A stretch of 64,000 nucleotides of DNA from Allosphingosinicella sp. Lineage in GTDB: Bacteria > Pseudomonadota > Alphaproteobacteria > Sphingomonadales > Sphingomonadaceae. Where the stretch lies: assembly GCA_030447665.1 (NCBI GenBank), contig JAUJOJ010000007.1, forward strand, positions 72,510 to 136,509. The letters are read 5' to 3'. Both the position numbers and the translations under genes were made by a program. Under the pieces are notes generated by a model that saw only the letters and a program-made list of their open reading frames with translations, was not told the origin of the DNA and did not search any database. This document shows positions 46,593 through 57,091 of the stretch, piece by piece. How positions within the stretch are numbered: position 1 is the stretch's first letter; every line of letters begins with the position of its first letter.

Positions 46593-49326
46593 TCAGACCT
46601 TGAGCGCCGCCTGCGCCGCCGCGAGCCTGGCGATCGGAACGCGGTAGGGCGAGGCCGAGACATAATCGAGACCGGTCGCCTCGCAAAAGGCGATCGAGCT
46701 CGATCGCCGCCATGCTCGCCGCAGATGCCGAGCTTGAGGCCCGCCTTGCTGCCCCTGCCCCGCCCGCCGCGATGCGGATCAACTCGCCCACACCTTCGAC
46801 GTCGAGGCTGACGAACGGATCGCGGGCGTAGATGCCCTTCTCGACATAGGTGGTGAGGAAGTGGCCGGCATCGTCGCGGCTGACGCCGAGGGCGGTTTGG
46901 GTAAGATCGTTGGTTCCGAAGCTGAAGAACTGCGCTTCCTCGGCAATGCTGGCGGCCATCAAAGCGGCGCGAGGCAATTCGATCATGGTCCCGACAAGAT
47001 AGTCGATCGTGCTGCCGAGCTCTTCGAACACCTCGGCCGCGGTGCGATCGATCAGCTGGCGGATGATCTGGAGCTCGGCCCTGGTCGCGACCAGCGGGAC
47101 CATCACTTCGGGGATCGGGGCGGCGCTGCTCTTGGCGACCGCCACCGCGGCTTCGAAGATCGCGCGGGCCTGCATCTCGTAAATTTCGGGGTAGGTGATG
47201 CCGAGGCGGCAGCCGCGATGGCCGAGCATCGGATTGAACTCGTGGAGCTCCCCGCCCTGCGCTTCAGGACATCGACCGTCGTGCCCGCCGCCCAGGCGAC
47301 CTCGGCGAACTCCTCCTCGCTATGCGGCAGGAATTCGTGGAGCGGCGGATCGAGCAGGCGGATGGTGACGGGGAGCCCGGCCATGATCCGAAAGATCCTC
47401 GAAGTCGCCGCGCTGGGCGGGGAGGAGCTTGGCGAGGCGCGGCGCGGCGGCCTTTCTCGGTTTCGGCAAGGATCATCTGGCGAACGTTCGTGATCCGCTC
47501 GGCGTCGAAGAACATATGCTCGGTGCGGCAAAGGCCGATGCCCTCCGCGCCGAATTCGCGGGCGCGTGCAGTCGTTCGGCGTTTCCGCATTGGTGCGGAC
47601 ACGCAGGCGCCGGACCTTGTCCGCCCAGACCATCAGCGTGCCGAAGTCGCCGACCAGCTCCGGCTGGATCGTCGGCACGGAGCCGAGCATCACTTCTCCG
47701 GTCGAGCCGTCGATGGTGATCGTCTGGTCCTCGCGCACCTCGACATTGCCGACGCGCATGAGCTTGGCCTTGTAATCGATTGATATTCCGCCGGCACCGC
47801 TGACGCAGGGGCGGCCCATTCCGCGTGCGACGACGGCGGCGTGGCTGGTCATGCCGCCGCGTGCGGTGAGGATCCCCTGCGCCGCGTGCATGCCGTGAAT
47901 ATCCTCCGGCGAGGTCTCGGTGCGGACCAGGATCACCTTCTCGCCCAAAGCCGCGTAACGCTCGGCGGTGTCGGCATCGAACACCGCCTGGCCGCACGCC
48001 GCGCCCGGAGATGCCGGAAGGCCCTTGGCGATCACCTGGCGCGGAGCCGAGGGATCGAGCGTCGGGTGAAGAAGCTGGTCGAGCGCCGACGGATCGACAC
48101 GGAGCACCGCTTCCTCCTCGGTGATCAGGCCCTCGCGCGCCATGTCGACCGCGATCTTCAATGCGGCCTTGGCCGTACGCTTGCCCGCGCGGGTCTGCAG
48201 CATCCAGAGCTTGCCGCGTTCGACGGTGAACTCGATGTCCTGCATGTCGCGATAATGGTTCTCGAGGAGGTCGAAGACGCGCGCGAGCTCGGCATAGACC
48301 TCCGGCAATGCCTCTTCCATCGAAGGCGCGCGGGCCCCTGCGCGCTCGCGCGCCGCACGCGTCAGATATTGCGGCGTCCGGATCCCGGCGACAACGTCCT
48401 CGCCCTGCGCATTGATCAGATACTCGCCGTAATAAGCGCGCTCGCCGACCGAAGGATCGCGGGTGAAGGCAACGCCGGTGGCCGATGTCTCGCCCATATT
48501 CCCGAACACCATCGCCTGGACGTTGACCGCGGTGCCCCAGTCTCCGGGAATAAAGTTGAGGCGGCGATAGACCTTGGCCCGCTCCGACTGCCAGGAGCCG
48601 AACACCGCGCCGACGGCCCCAGAGCTGTTCGTGCACGTCCTGCGGGAAGCCGCGGCCCCACAGCTCCTCGACCAGTTCCTTGTAGGCGCGGACCAGGCGG
48701 CGCCAGTCTTCGGCATCGAGATCGGTGTCGAGGTGGACGCCCTTATCCTCCTTGGCGATCTCGAGCGCTTCCTCGAAGCGGCCGTGATCGAGGCCGAGGA
48801 CCACGTCCGAATACATCTGGATGAAGCGGCGGTAGCTGTCCCAGGCGAAACGCGCGTCGCCGGAAACCGCTGCGAGGCCCGCCACCGTCTCGTCGTTGAG
48901 GCCGAGGTTGAGGACCGTGTCCATCATGCCCGGCATCGAAGCGCGGGCGCCGGATCGGACGGAGACGAGCAGCGGGTCCGACGCGTCACCGAAGCGCTTA
49001 CCGGTGATACTCTCGATGTGGGCGATGCCGTCAGCGGCTTCGCCGCGCAGACTCTCGGGAAAGCGCTCCCCTTCTTCGTAGTAGCGGGTGCACATCCCGG
49101 TCGAAATGGTGAAGCCGGGCGGGACCGGCAGTCCGATCGACGCCATTTCGGCAAGGTTCGCACCCTTGCCGCCGAGGAGGCTCTTGTCCCCCTTGCCGCC
49201 GTCCGAGACGCCGCCGCCGAAGCGGTAGACGTAGCGGGTCGTTTCAGTGCCGCTGTTCAAAGCTCGAGCCCCGCATATGGCACGACCGGCACGTGGAATC
49301 GCGGAGGATCCTCCTTCATCGCTCAA
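46593..49326 (-). CDS. ppdK: Pyruvate, phosphate dikinase, with several frameshifts
   Basis: PpdK interconverts pyruvate + ATP + Pi with phosphoenolpyruvate + AMP + PPi. The nucleotide-binding half ([46 protein letters not shown]) runs from about 49230 to 48620. Next come [18 protein letters not shown] and [14 protein letters not shown], then the phosphohistidine domain with the catalytic histidine in [15 protein letters not shown]. The PEP-binding barrel ([41 protein letters not shown]) completes it. The end [20 protein letters not shown] stops at 46593. Frames change near 48615, 47575, 47460-47260 (two or more) and 46700-46770. All motifs survive, so the breaks look like sequence errors. 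The start is uncertain: a TTG at 49326 overlaps the glyS stop. Confidence 0.88.
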
Positions 49327-51916
49327 CCCTCGATCCGGGAGAAGTCGGCGACCTCATGGACCGCATCGCGCATGCGCGAGAGGAGGTTGAGCCGGGCTGC
49401 GCGCTTGGCGGGATCGGGATCATTCACGGTCACCTTGTCGAAAAATGCGTCCACAGGCGCGCGCAGCATCGCCAGCGCCGCCATCGCCCCTTCGAAATCT
49501 TCCGCCTCGACCGCCGTCCGGGCGCGCGGCTCGGCGGAATCGAGGGCGGCGATCAATCGAGCTTCCTCGGGAAGGGGTGTGTAGGAAAGCGTTTTTTCTT
49601 CTCCCCTCCCTGCAAGGGAGGGGTCGGGGGTGGGTAGCGAGCGGAGCGAGCCCCCACCGTCCGGTGTCTGATCGCCTTCGGCGACACCCACCCCTAGCCC
49701 CTCCCTTCCAGGGAGCGGAACGGCAGTCCAGCCCTCCTTCTTGAGGATGTTGGCGGCGCGCTTGTAGCCGGCGAGGAGATCGGCGCCTTCAGCCGTTTCG
49801 ACGAAGGCCTGGAGCGCCCGGACCCGGGCGAGAATCTCAACGGGGTCGTCCGAAGATGACCAGTTTCGCTTCTGAAATTTGGCTACACCCGGGCCGCTTT
49901 GACGAGGCTTGTGGCCACTGAAAGGTGCTAGCAAATCGAGAATTAGGTACTCCCGTGGCAGAACTGAGCGGATGAGGTCGATCCGAATGCCCTGTGCTCG
50001 CTGCGCCTCTTCAATCCTATCTCCGAAATATTGAACAAGATTCCCGACCACATCGATCAAACTACCAATCTTACAAAGAGTTAGGCCGTGGTCCTGCAGG
50101 TAGTCGCGGCTGTAAGCAGGATAGCCTACATCATCAATGATGATGGAATCCTGCGCTTCGGCATCCCAGGAAACGACGAAGACCTGGCCAGGAGTGGTCA
50201 GATGTTGTGTTGCGGGCTGAACCGCCACAAGTGCAGAACCCGGTGCATCCTCATCGATGCTGATTACGGCGTGTCTCTTTCCTGCCGACGCAACTAGCTG
50301 TCCTCGTGCCTCCCTGACCAAGTCGCCAATGCTCCAACGCACCTCACGTTCGACCATTAGACGTATTATGGCGATTGCCGCTCTACGGAGTGCGAATGGG
50401 TCCTTCGACCCGGTCGGCCGCTCACCGATCGAGAAGAAGCTCACAAGTGTATCCAGCTTATCCGCCAGACTCACCGCCACCGTTACCGGCGCCGTAGGCA
50501 CTTCGTCCCCCTGCCCGACCGGCTTGTAATGGTCGCGGATAGCGTCGGCGACAGCGTCCGAATGACCCTGGGCGCGGGCGAGGTAGCCGCCGATGATGCC
50601 CTGGAGCTCGGGGAATTCGCCGACCATGCCGGTGACGAGATCGGCCTTCGAGAGGCGGGCGGCGGTTTCGGCCTGGTCCGCAAGGCTAGCCCTCTCCCTC
50701 GAGGGAGAGGGTTGGGTGAGGGTATCGGGTGCGTGTGATTTTCCGGCACCGTCGAGCCCCCTCACCCCAACCCTCTCCCCACCGGGGAGAGGGAGCTGAA
50801 CGATCCCCTCCTCCACCAGCCATCTCGCCAGCTTGGCGACACGCTCCACTTTGTCGGCGACGGTGCCGAGCTTTTCGTGGAAGACGATCTGGCCGAGCTT
50901 CTTCGCCTGCTCCTCGAGCGGGACCTTAAGGTCCTGCTCCCAGAAGAATTTGGCGTCGGAGAGGCGGGCGGCGAGGACCTTTCGGTTTCCTTGCACGATC
51001 GCGGCGCCGCCATCCGCCGCATCGATGTTTGCGGTGCAGATGAAGTTGGGCGCCAGATTTCCGGCCCGATCGGTGCAGGCGAAATATTTCTGGTTGGTGC
51101 GCATGGTGAGCTGGATCACCTCGCGCGGGACATCGAGGAAAGACGGGTCGAAATGCCCAAGGAGCGGCACCGGCCATTCGGTAAGGCCGGCATTCTCCTG
51201 GAGGAGCCCCTCATCCTCCACCAGGGTGAGCCCCGCATCGCGTGCGGCGGCGGCCGCGCCTTCGGCGATGATGCGGCGGCGTTCGGCGGGATCGATGATA
51301 ACGTGGCAGGCGCGCAGCTTCTCGGCATAATCGTTGGCGCTGCCGATGGTGATGATGCCCGGATGATGGAAGCGGTGGCCGACCGTCGCCGCGCCGGATT
51401 TCACGCCGGCGATCTCGATGCCGACGATCTCTTCGCCGAGCAAGGCCACGATGCCCTGGAGCGGACGGACCCAGCGGAGGCTCTCCGTCGAGGCGGAGGT
51501 GTCGCCCCAGCGCATCGACTTGGGCCAGGGGAAGGCGCGGATGATCGCTGGGACGGCTTCGGCGAGGACCGAGGCAGTGGAGCGGCCGGGTTTCTCGACG
51601 ACGGCATAGAAGACGCCCTCGCGCTCGTCGAGCTGATCGCGCGTGAGGCCCGTCTTGCGGAGGAAGCCTTCGAGCGCCTGGGGCGGGGACGAGGAGCGCG
51701 GACCCTTGGTTTCCTCGCGGACTGCCGCCGTCTCCGATGGAAGGCTGCGGGCGATGAGGGCGAGGCGGCGGGGGTCGCATAGGTCTCGATCCCCGCAGCC
51801 TCTAGGCCCGCGACCGCCAGCTGCTCGGTGAAGAGGCGGGCAAGGTCCTGGCTCGCCTTTGCCTGCATACGGGCGGGGATTTCCTCGGAAAGGAGCTCGA
51901 GGAGGAAATCAGGCAT
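49323..51916 (-). CDS. glyS: Glycyl-tRNA synthetase beta subunit with unusual insertions
   Basis: The large subunit of the alpha2beta2 glycyl-tRNA synthetase. MPDFLLELLSEEIPARMQAK starts it, and IETYATPRRLAL, SMRWGDTSASTESLRWVRPL, HRFHHPGIITIGSANDYAEKL, MRTNQKYFACTDRAGNL and AARLSDAKFFWEQDLKVPLE follow. One frame change lies near 51770-51790. The span codes for about 864 residues against about 690 in E. coli. The excess is in three in-frame inserts: two palindromic-repeat peptides (49602-49715 and 50690-50793), and extra residues in a lower-GC block (about 49859-50410). glyQ lies upstream in the same operon, and ppdK overlaps the stop. Confidence 0.88.
49602..49715. repeat. Palindromic repeat inserted in frame in glyS (distal copy)
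   Basis: Outer arms AAGGGAGGGG..GGTGGGT and ACCCACC..CCCCTCCCTT enclose a GC-rich centre. Hairpin CCCCTCCCT-GC-AAGGGAGGGG starts it. On the glyS strand it is read without stops as PLPGREGLGVGVAEGDQ..PTPDPSLAGRGEE, about 38 residues with no counterpart in other GlyS proteins. Confidence 0.8.
50690..50793. repeat. Palindromic repeat inserted in frame in glyS (proximal copy)
   Basis: Hairpin CCCTCTCCCTC/GAGGGAGAGGG (50690-50711) and hairpin CCCTCTCCCC-ACC-GGGGAGAGGG (50771-50793) are joined by GTTGGGTGAGGG..CCCTCACCCCAAC arms. On the glyS strand it is translated as LPLPGGERVGVRG..TLTQPSPSRERA, about 35 residues. Peptides of this kind are known from protein-coding palindromic elements in Proteobacteria. 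Confidence 0.85.
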
Positions 51917-51964
51917 CAGCTCTCTCCCTTAAAGGAGAGGGAAAGAACGGGTCTTGGCTCAAGC

Positions 51965-52834
51965 TCACCCCGCCCATCCGTTCTTTTCCATCCATGCGGC
52001 GCAGGCGCCTTTGGCGAGGTCGCGGACGCGGCCGATATAGGCTTGGCGTTCGGCAACGGAGATGACGCCCCTCGCCTGCAGCGTGTTGAAGATGTGACTG
52101 GCCTTGATCGCCTGATCGTAGGCGGGAAGCGGAAGACCGCCGTCGATACAGCGGCGGCATTCGTCGGCGGCCTGGCGAAAGCGGTCGAACAGGCTTTCCG
52201 TGTCGGCGACCTCGAAATGATAGGCGCTGAACTCAACCTCGTTCGCGTGGAAAACATCGCCGTAGCTGACGCCCTCATCGTTGAAGGCGAGATCGTAGAC
52301 GCTGTCGACGCCCTGGATGTACATGGCGAGACGTTCGAGGCCGTAGGTGAGCTCGCCCGCGACCGGCTTGCAATCGAAGCCGCCGACCTGCTGGAAATAG
52401 GTGAACTGGGTCACTTCCATGCCGTCGCACCAGACCTCCCAGCCGAGCCCCCAGGCGCCGAGCGTCGGGCTTTCCCAATCGTCCTCGACGAAGCGGATGT
52501 CGTGGGTGGTGAAATCGATGCCGATCGCGGCGAGGCTGCCGAGATAGAGCGACTGGAGGTCCGGCGGGCTCGGCTTCAGGATCACCTGATATTGATAATA
52601 ATGGCCGAGGCGGTTGGGGTTCTCGCCGTAGCGGCCGTCCGTCGGGCGGCGGCTCGGCTGGACATAGGCCGCCTTCCACGGCTTGGGCCCGAGAGCGCGG
52701 AGCGTGGTCGCCGGGTGGAAGGTCCCCGCCCCCATCTCCATATCGTAGGGCTGGAGGATCACGCAGCCAGCCTCGCTCCAATAATCGTGGAGCGTCAGGA
52801 TGAGCTTCTGGAAACTGAGCGGCTGGCTGCCCAC
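51965..52834 (-). CDS. glyQ: Glycyl-tRNA synthetase alpha subunit
   Basis: The catalytic subunit that activates glycine. [35 protein letters not shown] is the class II motif region, then [16 protein letters not shown], the conserved [28 protein letters not shown] block (motif 2), [20 protein letters not shown] (motif 3) and the C-terminal [15 protein letters not shown]. About 289 aa. The GTG at 52834 fits the family start and the GAAGG upstream; TTG codons at 52849 and 52858 are alternatives. glyS follows about 50 bases downstream. Confidence 0.94.
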   Translation of the reverse strand: MGSQPLSFQKLILTLHDYWSEAGCVILQPYDMEMGAGTFHPATTLRALGPKPWKAAYVQPSRRPTDGRYGENPNRLGHYYQYQVILKPSPPDLQSLYLGSLAAIGIDFTTHDIRFVEDDWESPTLGAWGLGWEVWCDGMEVTQFTYFQQVGGFDCKPVAGELTYGLERLAMYIQGVDSVYDLAFNDEGVSYGDVFHANEVEFSAYHFEVADTESLFDRFRQAADECRRCIDGGLPLPAYDQAIKASHIFNTLQARGVISVAERQAYIGRVRDLAKGACAAWMEKNGWAG

Positions 52835-52918
52835 CTTTGGCCTTCGCAAGTGCAACAAGAAGTTCGGTCGCTTTGGCGGATAGGCGCCGAAGGGTCAACC
52901 AATCGGGAAAGGGCGAAG

Positions 52919-53839
52919 ATGGCCGGGATTTGGACGAGCCTGAAGAAGGGCGCCGCGAGAGCGCTGGCGGGATTTGGGCTGGTCTCCGTCGCCGCCTGCA
53001 CCACGCCGCAGCCGGCGCAGACCCGCGTGGCAGGGCCGAAGCCGGCGCTCTGGAAGGTCGCAGACAAGGACACGACCATCTATCTGTTCGGCACCCTCCA
53101 CCTGCTGCCGAAGGGGCTTCAGTGGCGGACGCCGGCGCTCGATGCGGCGATCGCGGCGTCGGACACGCTCTATCTCGAAACCGATCTCGGCGGCGACGTC
53201 ATGGCTTCGGCCCAGACGATGATGAAGCTTGGCGTCTCACCCGGCCTGCCGCCGATCGTCGAGCGAGTGCCGGCCGAGAAGCGCGAGGCCTTCCGGAAGG
53301 CGGTGACGGAGGCCGGCGTGCCCGAGCAGGCGCTCGACCGAATGGAGACCTGGGCGGCGGCGCTGACCCTGCTCGCGCTGAACTTCCGCAAGATGGGGCT
53401 CGATCCCGAAGCGGGCGTGGAGCGCGGCCTCGCCTCGAGCTACAACGGCACCAGGAAGCCGGTGCGCGGGCTCGAGACGGTCGAGCAGCAGTTCGGCTAT
53501 TTCGACAGCCTCTCGGAACCGGCGCAGCGGGCGCTGCTCGTCAGCATGATCGACGATCCGGCAGAGGCGCGCGCGGAATTCCAGGCTATGCTGAACGCCT
53601 GGAAGAGCGGCGATACCGATGCGATCGCCCGCACTTTCGACAGCGAGACGACGCTCTCGCCGGAGCTTCGCGACGTGCTGATGAAAAAGCGCAACGCCGC
53701 CTGGGCCGAGTGGGTGGCGAAGCGGCTCGGCCAGCCGGGCACGGTGATGGTGGCGGTCGGCGCCGGGCACCTTGCCGGCAAGGATTCGGTGCAGCGGCTG
53801 CTCCAGGCGCGCGGTCTCAGGGCGACGCGGGTCCAGTGA
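52919..53839 (+). CDS. TraB/GumN family lipoprotein
   Basis: A 306-aa protein of the TraB/GumN (PF01963) family, related to tiki-type metalloproteases. The signal peptide ends in a lipobox (GFGLVSVAAC). The family motifs are TIYLFGTLHLLPKGLQW (first GTxH) and MVAVGAGHLAGKDSVQRLL (second GxxH), with ALWKVADKD before and LYLETDLGGD between. The two histidines and the acidic residues would bind a metal. The substrate is unknown. It is divergent from glyQ. Confidence 0.88.
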   Translation: MAGIWTSLKKGAARALAGFGLVSVAACTTPQPAQTRVAGPKPALWKVADKDTTIYLFGTLHLLPKGLQWRTPALDAAIAASDTLYLETDLGGDVMASAQTMMKLGVSPGLPPIVERVPAEKREAFRKAVTEAGVPEQALDRMETWAAALTLLALNFRKMGLDPEAGVERGLASSYNGTRKPVRGLETVEQQFGYFDSLSEPAQRALLVSMIDDPAEARAEFQAMLNAWKSGDTDAIARTFDSETTLSPELRDVLMKKRNAAWAEWVAKRLGQPGTVMVAVGAGHLAGKDSVQRLLQARGLRATRVQ

Positions 53840-53924
53840 GCGGGCGCTCGCTCAGCGCGTGCTCGGTTGCCGGCCCACCGGTTGCGGCACAGAGCCGAAG
53901 AAGCAGGAGCGAGAGCGCCGCACG

Positions 53925-55310
53925 CTACCCCTTCCCCGCTCCCTCCAGCGCGCCGACGAAGGCGCGGCGCCAGGCGACGACGTCTTCGTTCTTGACGCTC
54001 TCGTTCATGGCCTGCCAGCGGCGGATGCGCTCCTCCTTGGGCATGGTGAGCGCGGTGTGGATGGCGTCGCTGATCTCGTCCTTGCTGTAGGGATTGATCA
54101 GGATCGCGTCCTTCATTTGCAGCGCGGCCCCGGCGAAGCGGGAGAGGATGAGGACCCCGGGATCCTCAGGGTCCTGCGCAGCGACATATTCCTTGGCGAC
54201 GAGGTTCATGCCGTCGCGCAAGGGCGTGATCAGCGCCATCTCGGAGGCGCGGTAGAACCCCGCCAGATCCTCCCTCGCATAGCCTTGATTGACGTAGCGG
54301 ATCGGCACCCAGTCGACCTCGGCGAACTCGCCGTTGATCCGGCCGGAAAGCTCGTCGAGATCCTCGCGGATGATCTCGTAGGTGTGGACCTCGCCGCGCG
54401 ACGGCGGCGCGATCTGGAGCAGGAACAGCTTGCCCCGGCAGTCGCCATGCTCCTCGAGGAAGCGGCGATAGCCGAGGAAGCGCTCCTCCATGCCCTTGGA
54501 ATAATCGAGCCGGTCGACGCCGATGATCGTGTGCCGTCCGTCCGCGCTCTTCTTCAGCCGGTCATAGGCCTGGGTCGACCGCTCGCTGGTCGCCGCCTCG
54601 CAGAACTCCTGATAGTCGATGCCGATCGGATAAGCGGCGGCGTGAACCGAGCGGTCGCCAACATGGATCGTCCCGTCGGGCTCGCAACGGCCGCCAAGCT
54701 CGCGCTCGACATAATGGCGGAAGCTTTCGAGCCATTCCTCGGTCTGGAAGCCGATCACGTCGTACGCCAAGAGCGAGAGCACCAGCCCCTCGTGGAACGG
54801 CAGCGACACCATCAGGCGCGAGGGCGGGAATGGGATGTGAAGAAAGAATCCCATGCGGTTCTTGAGCCCCCGCTCGCGGAGCTGCGCACCCAGGGGGATC
54901 AGGTGGTAATCGTGGACCCAGACAAGGTCGTCCGGCTCGATCAGCGGGCTGGCCGTCCCGGCGAAGCGCTCGTTCACGCGCTCATAGCCGCCGGCGAAGC
55001 TGCGGTCATATTCGGCAAGATCGATGCGGTAGTGGAAGAGCGGCCAGAGGGTGCGGTTCGCGTAGCCGTTATAATATTCGTCGACGTCCTGTTCCTCGAG
55101 GTCGATCGTCGCGGTGGTGACGCCGCCATGCCGCTGAAGATCGATATGGCCGGTGAATTCATCGACCTTGTTGCCCGACCAGCCGAACCAGATGCCGCGA
55201 TATTCGCGCAGCGCCGCGGCGAGCGCGACGGAGAGCCCCCCCTGGGCGCCCTTGGGATCGTTCGGCCGAGGCGCCGAGACGCGGTTGGAGATAACGATAA
55301 GGCGGCTCAT
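53925..55310 (-). CDS. otsA: Trehalose-6-phosphate synthase
   Basis: GT20 enzyme that joins glucose from UDP-glucose to glucose-6-phosphate. Landmarks are LIVISNRVSAPRPNDPKGAQ, GGLSVALAAALRE, the WVHDYHLIPLGAQLRERG motif, FFLHIPFPPSRLM, IIGVDRLDYSKGMEERFLGY and TPLRDGMNLVAKEYVAAQ. 461 aa. The ATG at 55310 overlaps the GH15 stop by 4 bases. It is the last gene of the otsB-GH15-otsA operon. Confidence 0.95.
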   Translation of the reverse strand: MSRLIVISNRVSAPRPNDPKGAQGGLSVALAAALREYRGIWFGWSGNKVDEFTGHIDLQRHGGVTTATIDLEEQDVDEYYNGYANRTLWPLFHYRIDLAEYDRSFAGGYERVNERFAGTASPLIEPDDLVWVHDYHLIPLGAQLRERGLKNRMGFFLHIPFPPSRLMVSLPFHEGLVLSLLAYDVIGFQTEEWLESFRHYVERELGGRCEPDGTIHVGDRSVHAAAYPIGIDYQEFCEAATSERSTQAYDRLKKSADGRHTIIGVDRLDYSKGMEERFLGYRRFLEEHGDCRGKLFLLQIAPPSRGEVHTYEIIREDLDELSGRINGEFAEVDWVPIRYVNQGYAREDLAGFYRASEMALITPLRDGMNLVAKEYVAAQDPEDPGVLILSRFAGAALQMKDAILINPYSKDEISDAIHTALTMPKEERIRRWQAMNESVKNEDVVAWRRAFVGALEGAGKG

Positions 55311-57091
55311 CGGATCGAGCTCCAGGGCCGGGAGAGGAGGACTGCACAGTTGATCAGCCCGACCAGCGAATAAGTTTGCGGATAGTTTCCCCACAATTCG
55401 CCGCTGTGGAAGTCGGTGTCCTCCGACAGCAGGCCGGCGGGCGTGAGGCGCTGGAGCGTTTTTTCGTAAAGATCGCGCGCTTCCTCGCTCCGCCCGACGA
55501 TGTGGAGCGCCTCGATCAGCCAGAAGGTGCAGAAATTGAAGGCGGTTTCCGGCAGGCCGAAATCGTCCTCGGCGGCATAACGGAGCATGTGCTCGCCCTT
55601 GCGAAGCTCCCTCTCGACAGCTTCGAAGGTGGCGCGGAAGCGCTCGTCGGCGGGCTCCAGGAAGCGCATGTCGATGAGCTGGAGCAGGCTGGCGTCGAGC
55701 TCGTCCCCGCCGAAGGTCGCGGCGAAGCGGCGCTCCGGCTCGTACCAGGCCTCCCTCTCTATCGTCTCGCGGATGGCCATGGCCCGCCCTCCCCAGAGCG
55801 CCGCGCGCTCTTCCAGGCCGAGCACCCCGGCCGCGTTGGCAAGCCGGTCGCAGGCGGCCCAGCTCATCACCGAGCTGTAGGTATGAACCGAAGTGCGGGT
55901 GCGGAATTCCCAGAGACCGGCATCGGGCTGGTCGTGCATCGCCCAGGCGCGTTCGCCGACCTTCTCGAGCGAGGCGAAATCCTCCGTCGTCGCCTGGCGG
56001 AACAGCCGCTCGTCGAAAAAGGCCTGGACGTTGGAGAGGATGATCTGGCCATAAGCGTCGTGCTGGATCTGCGTATAGGCGGCGTTGCCGACGCGGACCG
56101 GACCCATGCCGCGATAGCCGCCGAGGCCTTGGGCCTCCCACTCTTCGAGCGCCGCCTCGCCCGAGACGGCGTAGAGCGGCTGGATGTGGCCGCCCTTGGC
56201 GTCGTCGACGATGTTGCGCAGGTAGCTCAGATACCGCTCGAGCACGTCGAGGGCGCCGAGCCGGTTCAGCGCCTGAACCGTGTAATAGGCGTCCCTGATC
56301 CAGCAATAGCGATAGTCCCAGTTGCGCCCGCTATTCGCCGCCTCCGGGATCGAGGTGGTGAGCGCCGCGACGATCGCGCCGGTTTCCTCATGCTGGCAGA
56401 GCTTCAAGGTGATGGCGGCGCGGATCACCACCGTCTGCCATTCGAGCGGGATGGCGAGCCCCCTCACCCATTCGCGCCAATGATCGGAGGTCTCGTGCAG
56501 CATCGAGGCGAGCGAATGGCCGACATTGCCGACGAAGGGCTCGTCAGGCCCGAGGAAGAAGTGGAGCGGCTTTTCGAGGCGGAAGCAGCGGCCTTCGAGG
56601 AGATGGGTGACCGGCGCGTCGGTGGTGAGGCGCAGCGGCTGCGGTTTCAAAAGGAAGCGGATATGGTTGCTGCCGCTGGTCCGCTGCGCGTCGGCCGCGC
56701 CGCAATTGACGGCGGGGTTGAGCTCGACCCTGATCCTCGGTGCGCCCGATACCGGCCGGATGATCCGAGCGAACGCGACCGGACGGTAGGTGCGGCCGGA
56801 GCGATCGAAACGAGGGCAGAAATCGAAAAGCTCGGCCACGGCGCCGTCGGCATCGGCAAGCCGCGTGACCAGGACCGCCGTGTTGCGGAGGTAGCGCTGC
56901 TCGACCGAAACCTGGTCCTCAAGCGAGATGCGCCATTCGCCGCGCGCGCCGCCGTCCTTTGGGTCGAGCAGCGAGCAGAAGAGCGGATCGCCGTCCACCC
57001 GCGGCGCGCAGGCCCAGACGAAGCCCGCCGCGTCGTCGACCAGCGCGCTCACCTGGCAATTGCCGATCGGCCAGAGGTTGAGGTCTTTCAC
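55307..57091 (-). CDS. Glycoside hydrolase family 15 protein
   Basis: 594 aa of the glucoamylase/GH15 family. The N-terminal beta domain (LWPIGNCQVSALVDDAAGFV, FCPRFDRSG) is followed by the (alpha/alpha)6 barrel with NWDYRYCWIRDAYYTVQALN, YAVSGEAALEEWEAQGLGGYRG, VGNAAYTQIQHDAYG and FNFCTFWLIEALHIVGR. The glutamate in WEFR and the one near EDDFGLPE are candidate catalytic acids. GH15 proteins of this type next to otsA/otsB can be trehalases, so this may break the trehalose that the neighbours make; that is inference. The GTG at 57091 overlaps the otsB stop by 4 bases. Confidence 0.88.
   Translation of the reverse strand: MKDLNLWPIGNCQVSALVDDAAGFVWACAPRVDGDPLFCSLLDPKDGGARGEWRISLEDQVSVEQRYLRNTAVLVTRLADADGAVAELFDFCPRFDRSGRTYRPVAFARIIRPVSGAPRIRVELNPAVNCGAADAQRTSGSNHIRFLLKPQPLRLTTDAPVTHLLEGRCFRLEKPLHFFLGPDEPFVGNVGHSLASMLHETSDHWREWVRGLAIPLEWQTVVIRAAITLKLCQHEETGAIVAALTTSIPEAANSGRNWDYRYCWIRDAYYTVQALNRLGALDVLERYLSYLRNIVDDAKGGHIQPLYAVSGEAALEEWEAQGLGGYRGMGPVRVGNAAYTQIQHDAYGQIILSNVQAFFDERLFRQATTEDFASLEKVGERAWAMHDQPDAGLWEFRTRTSVHTYSSVMSWAACDRLANAAGVLGLEERAALWGGRAMAIRETIEREAWYEPERRFAATFGGDELDASLLQLIDMRFLEPADERFRATFEAVERELRKGEHMLRYAAEDDFGLPETAFNFCTFWLIEALHIVGRSEEARDLYEKTLQRLTPAGLLSEDTDFHSGELWGNYPQTYSLVGLINCAVLLSRPWSSIR

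Noticed and set aside
47841..48824. Plus-strand open frame over ppdK
   Set aside because: Shadow of the minus-strand ppdK, whose motifs are unmistakable despite frameshifts.
49602..50793. CRISPR-like alternation of repeats in glyS
   Set aside because: The repeats are palindromic, differ from each other, and are separated by 1 kb of gene sequence. No regular spacers and no cas genes.
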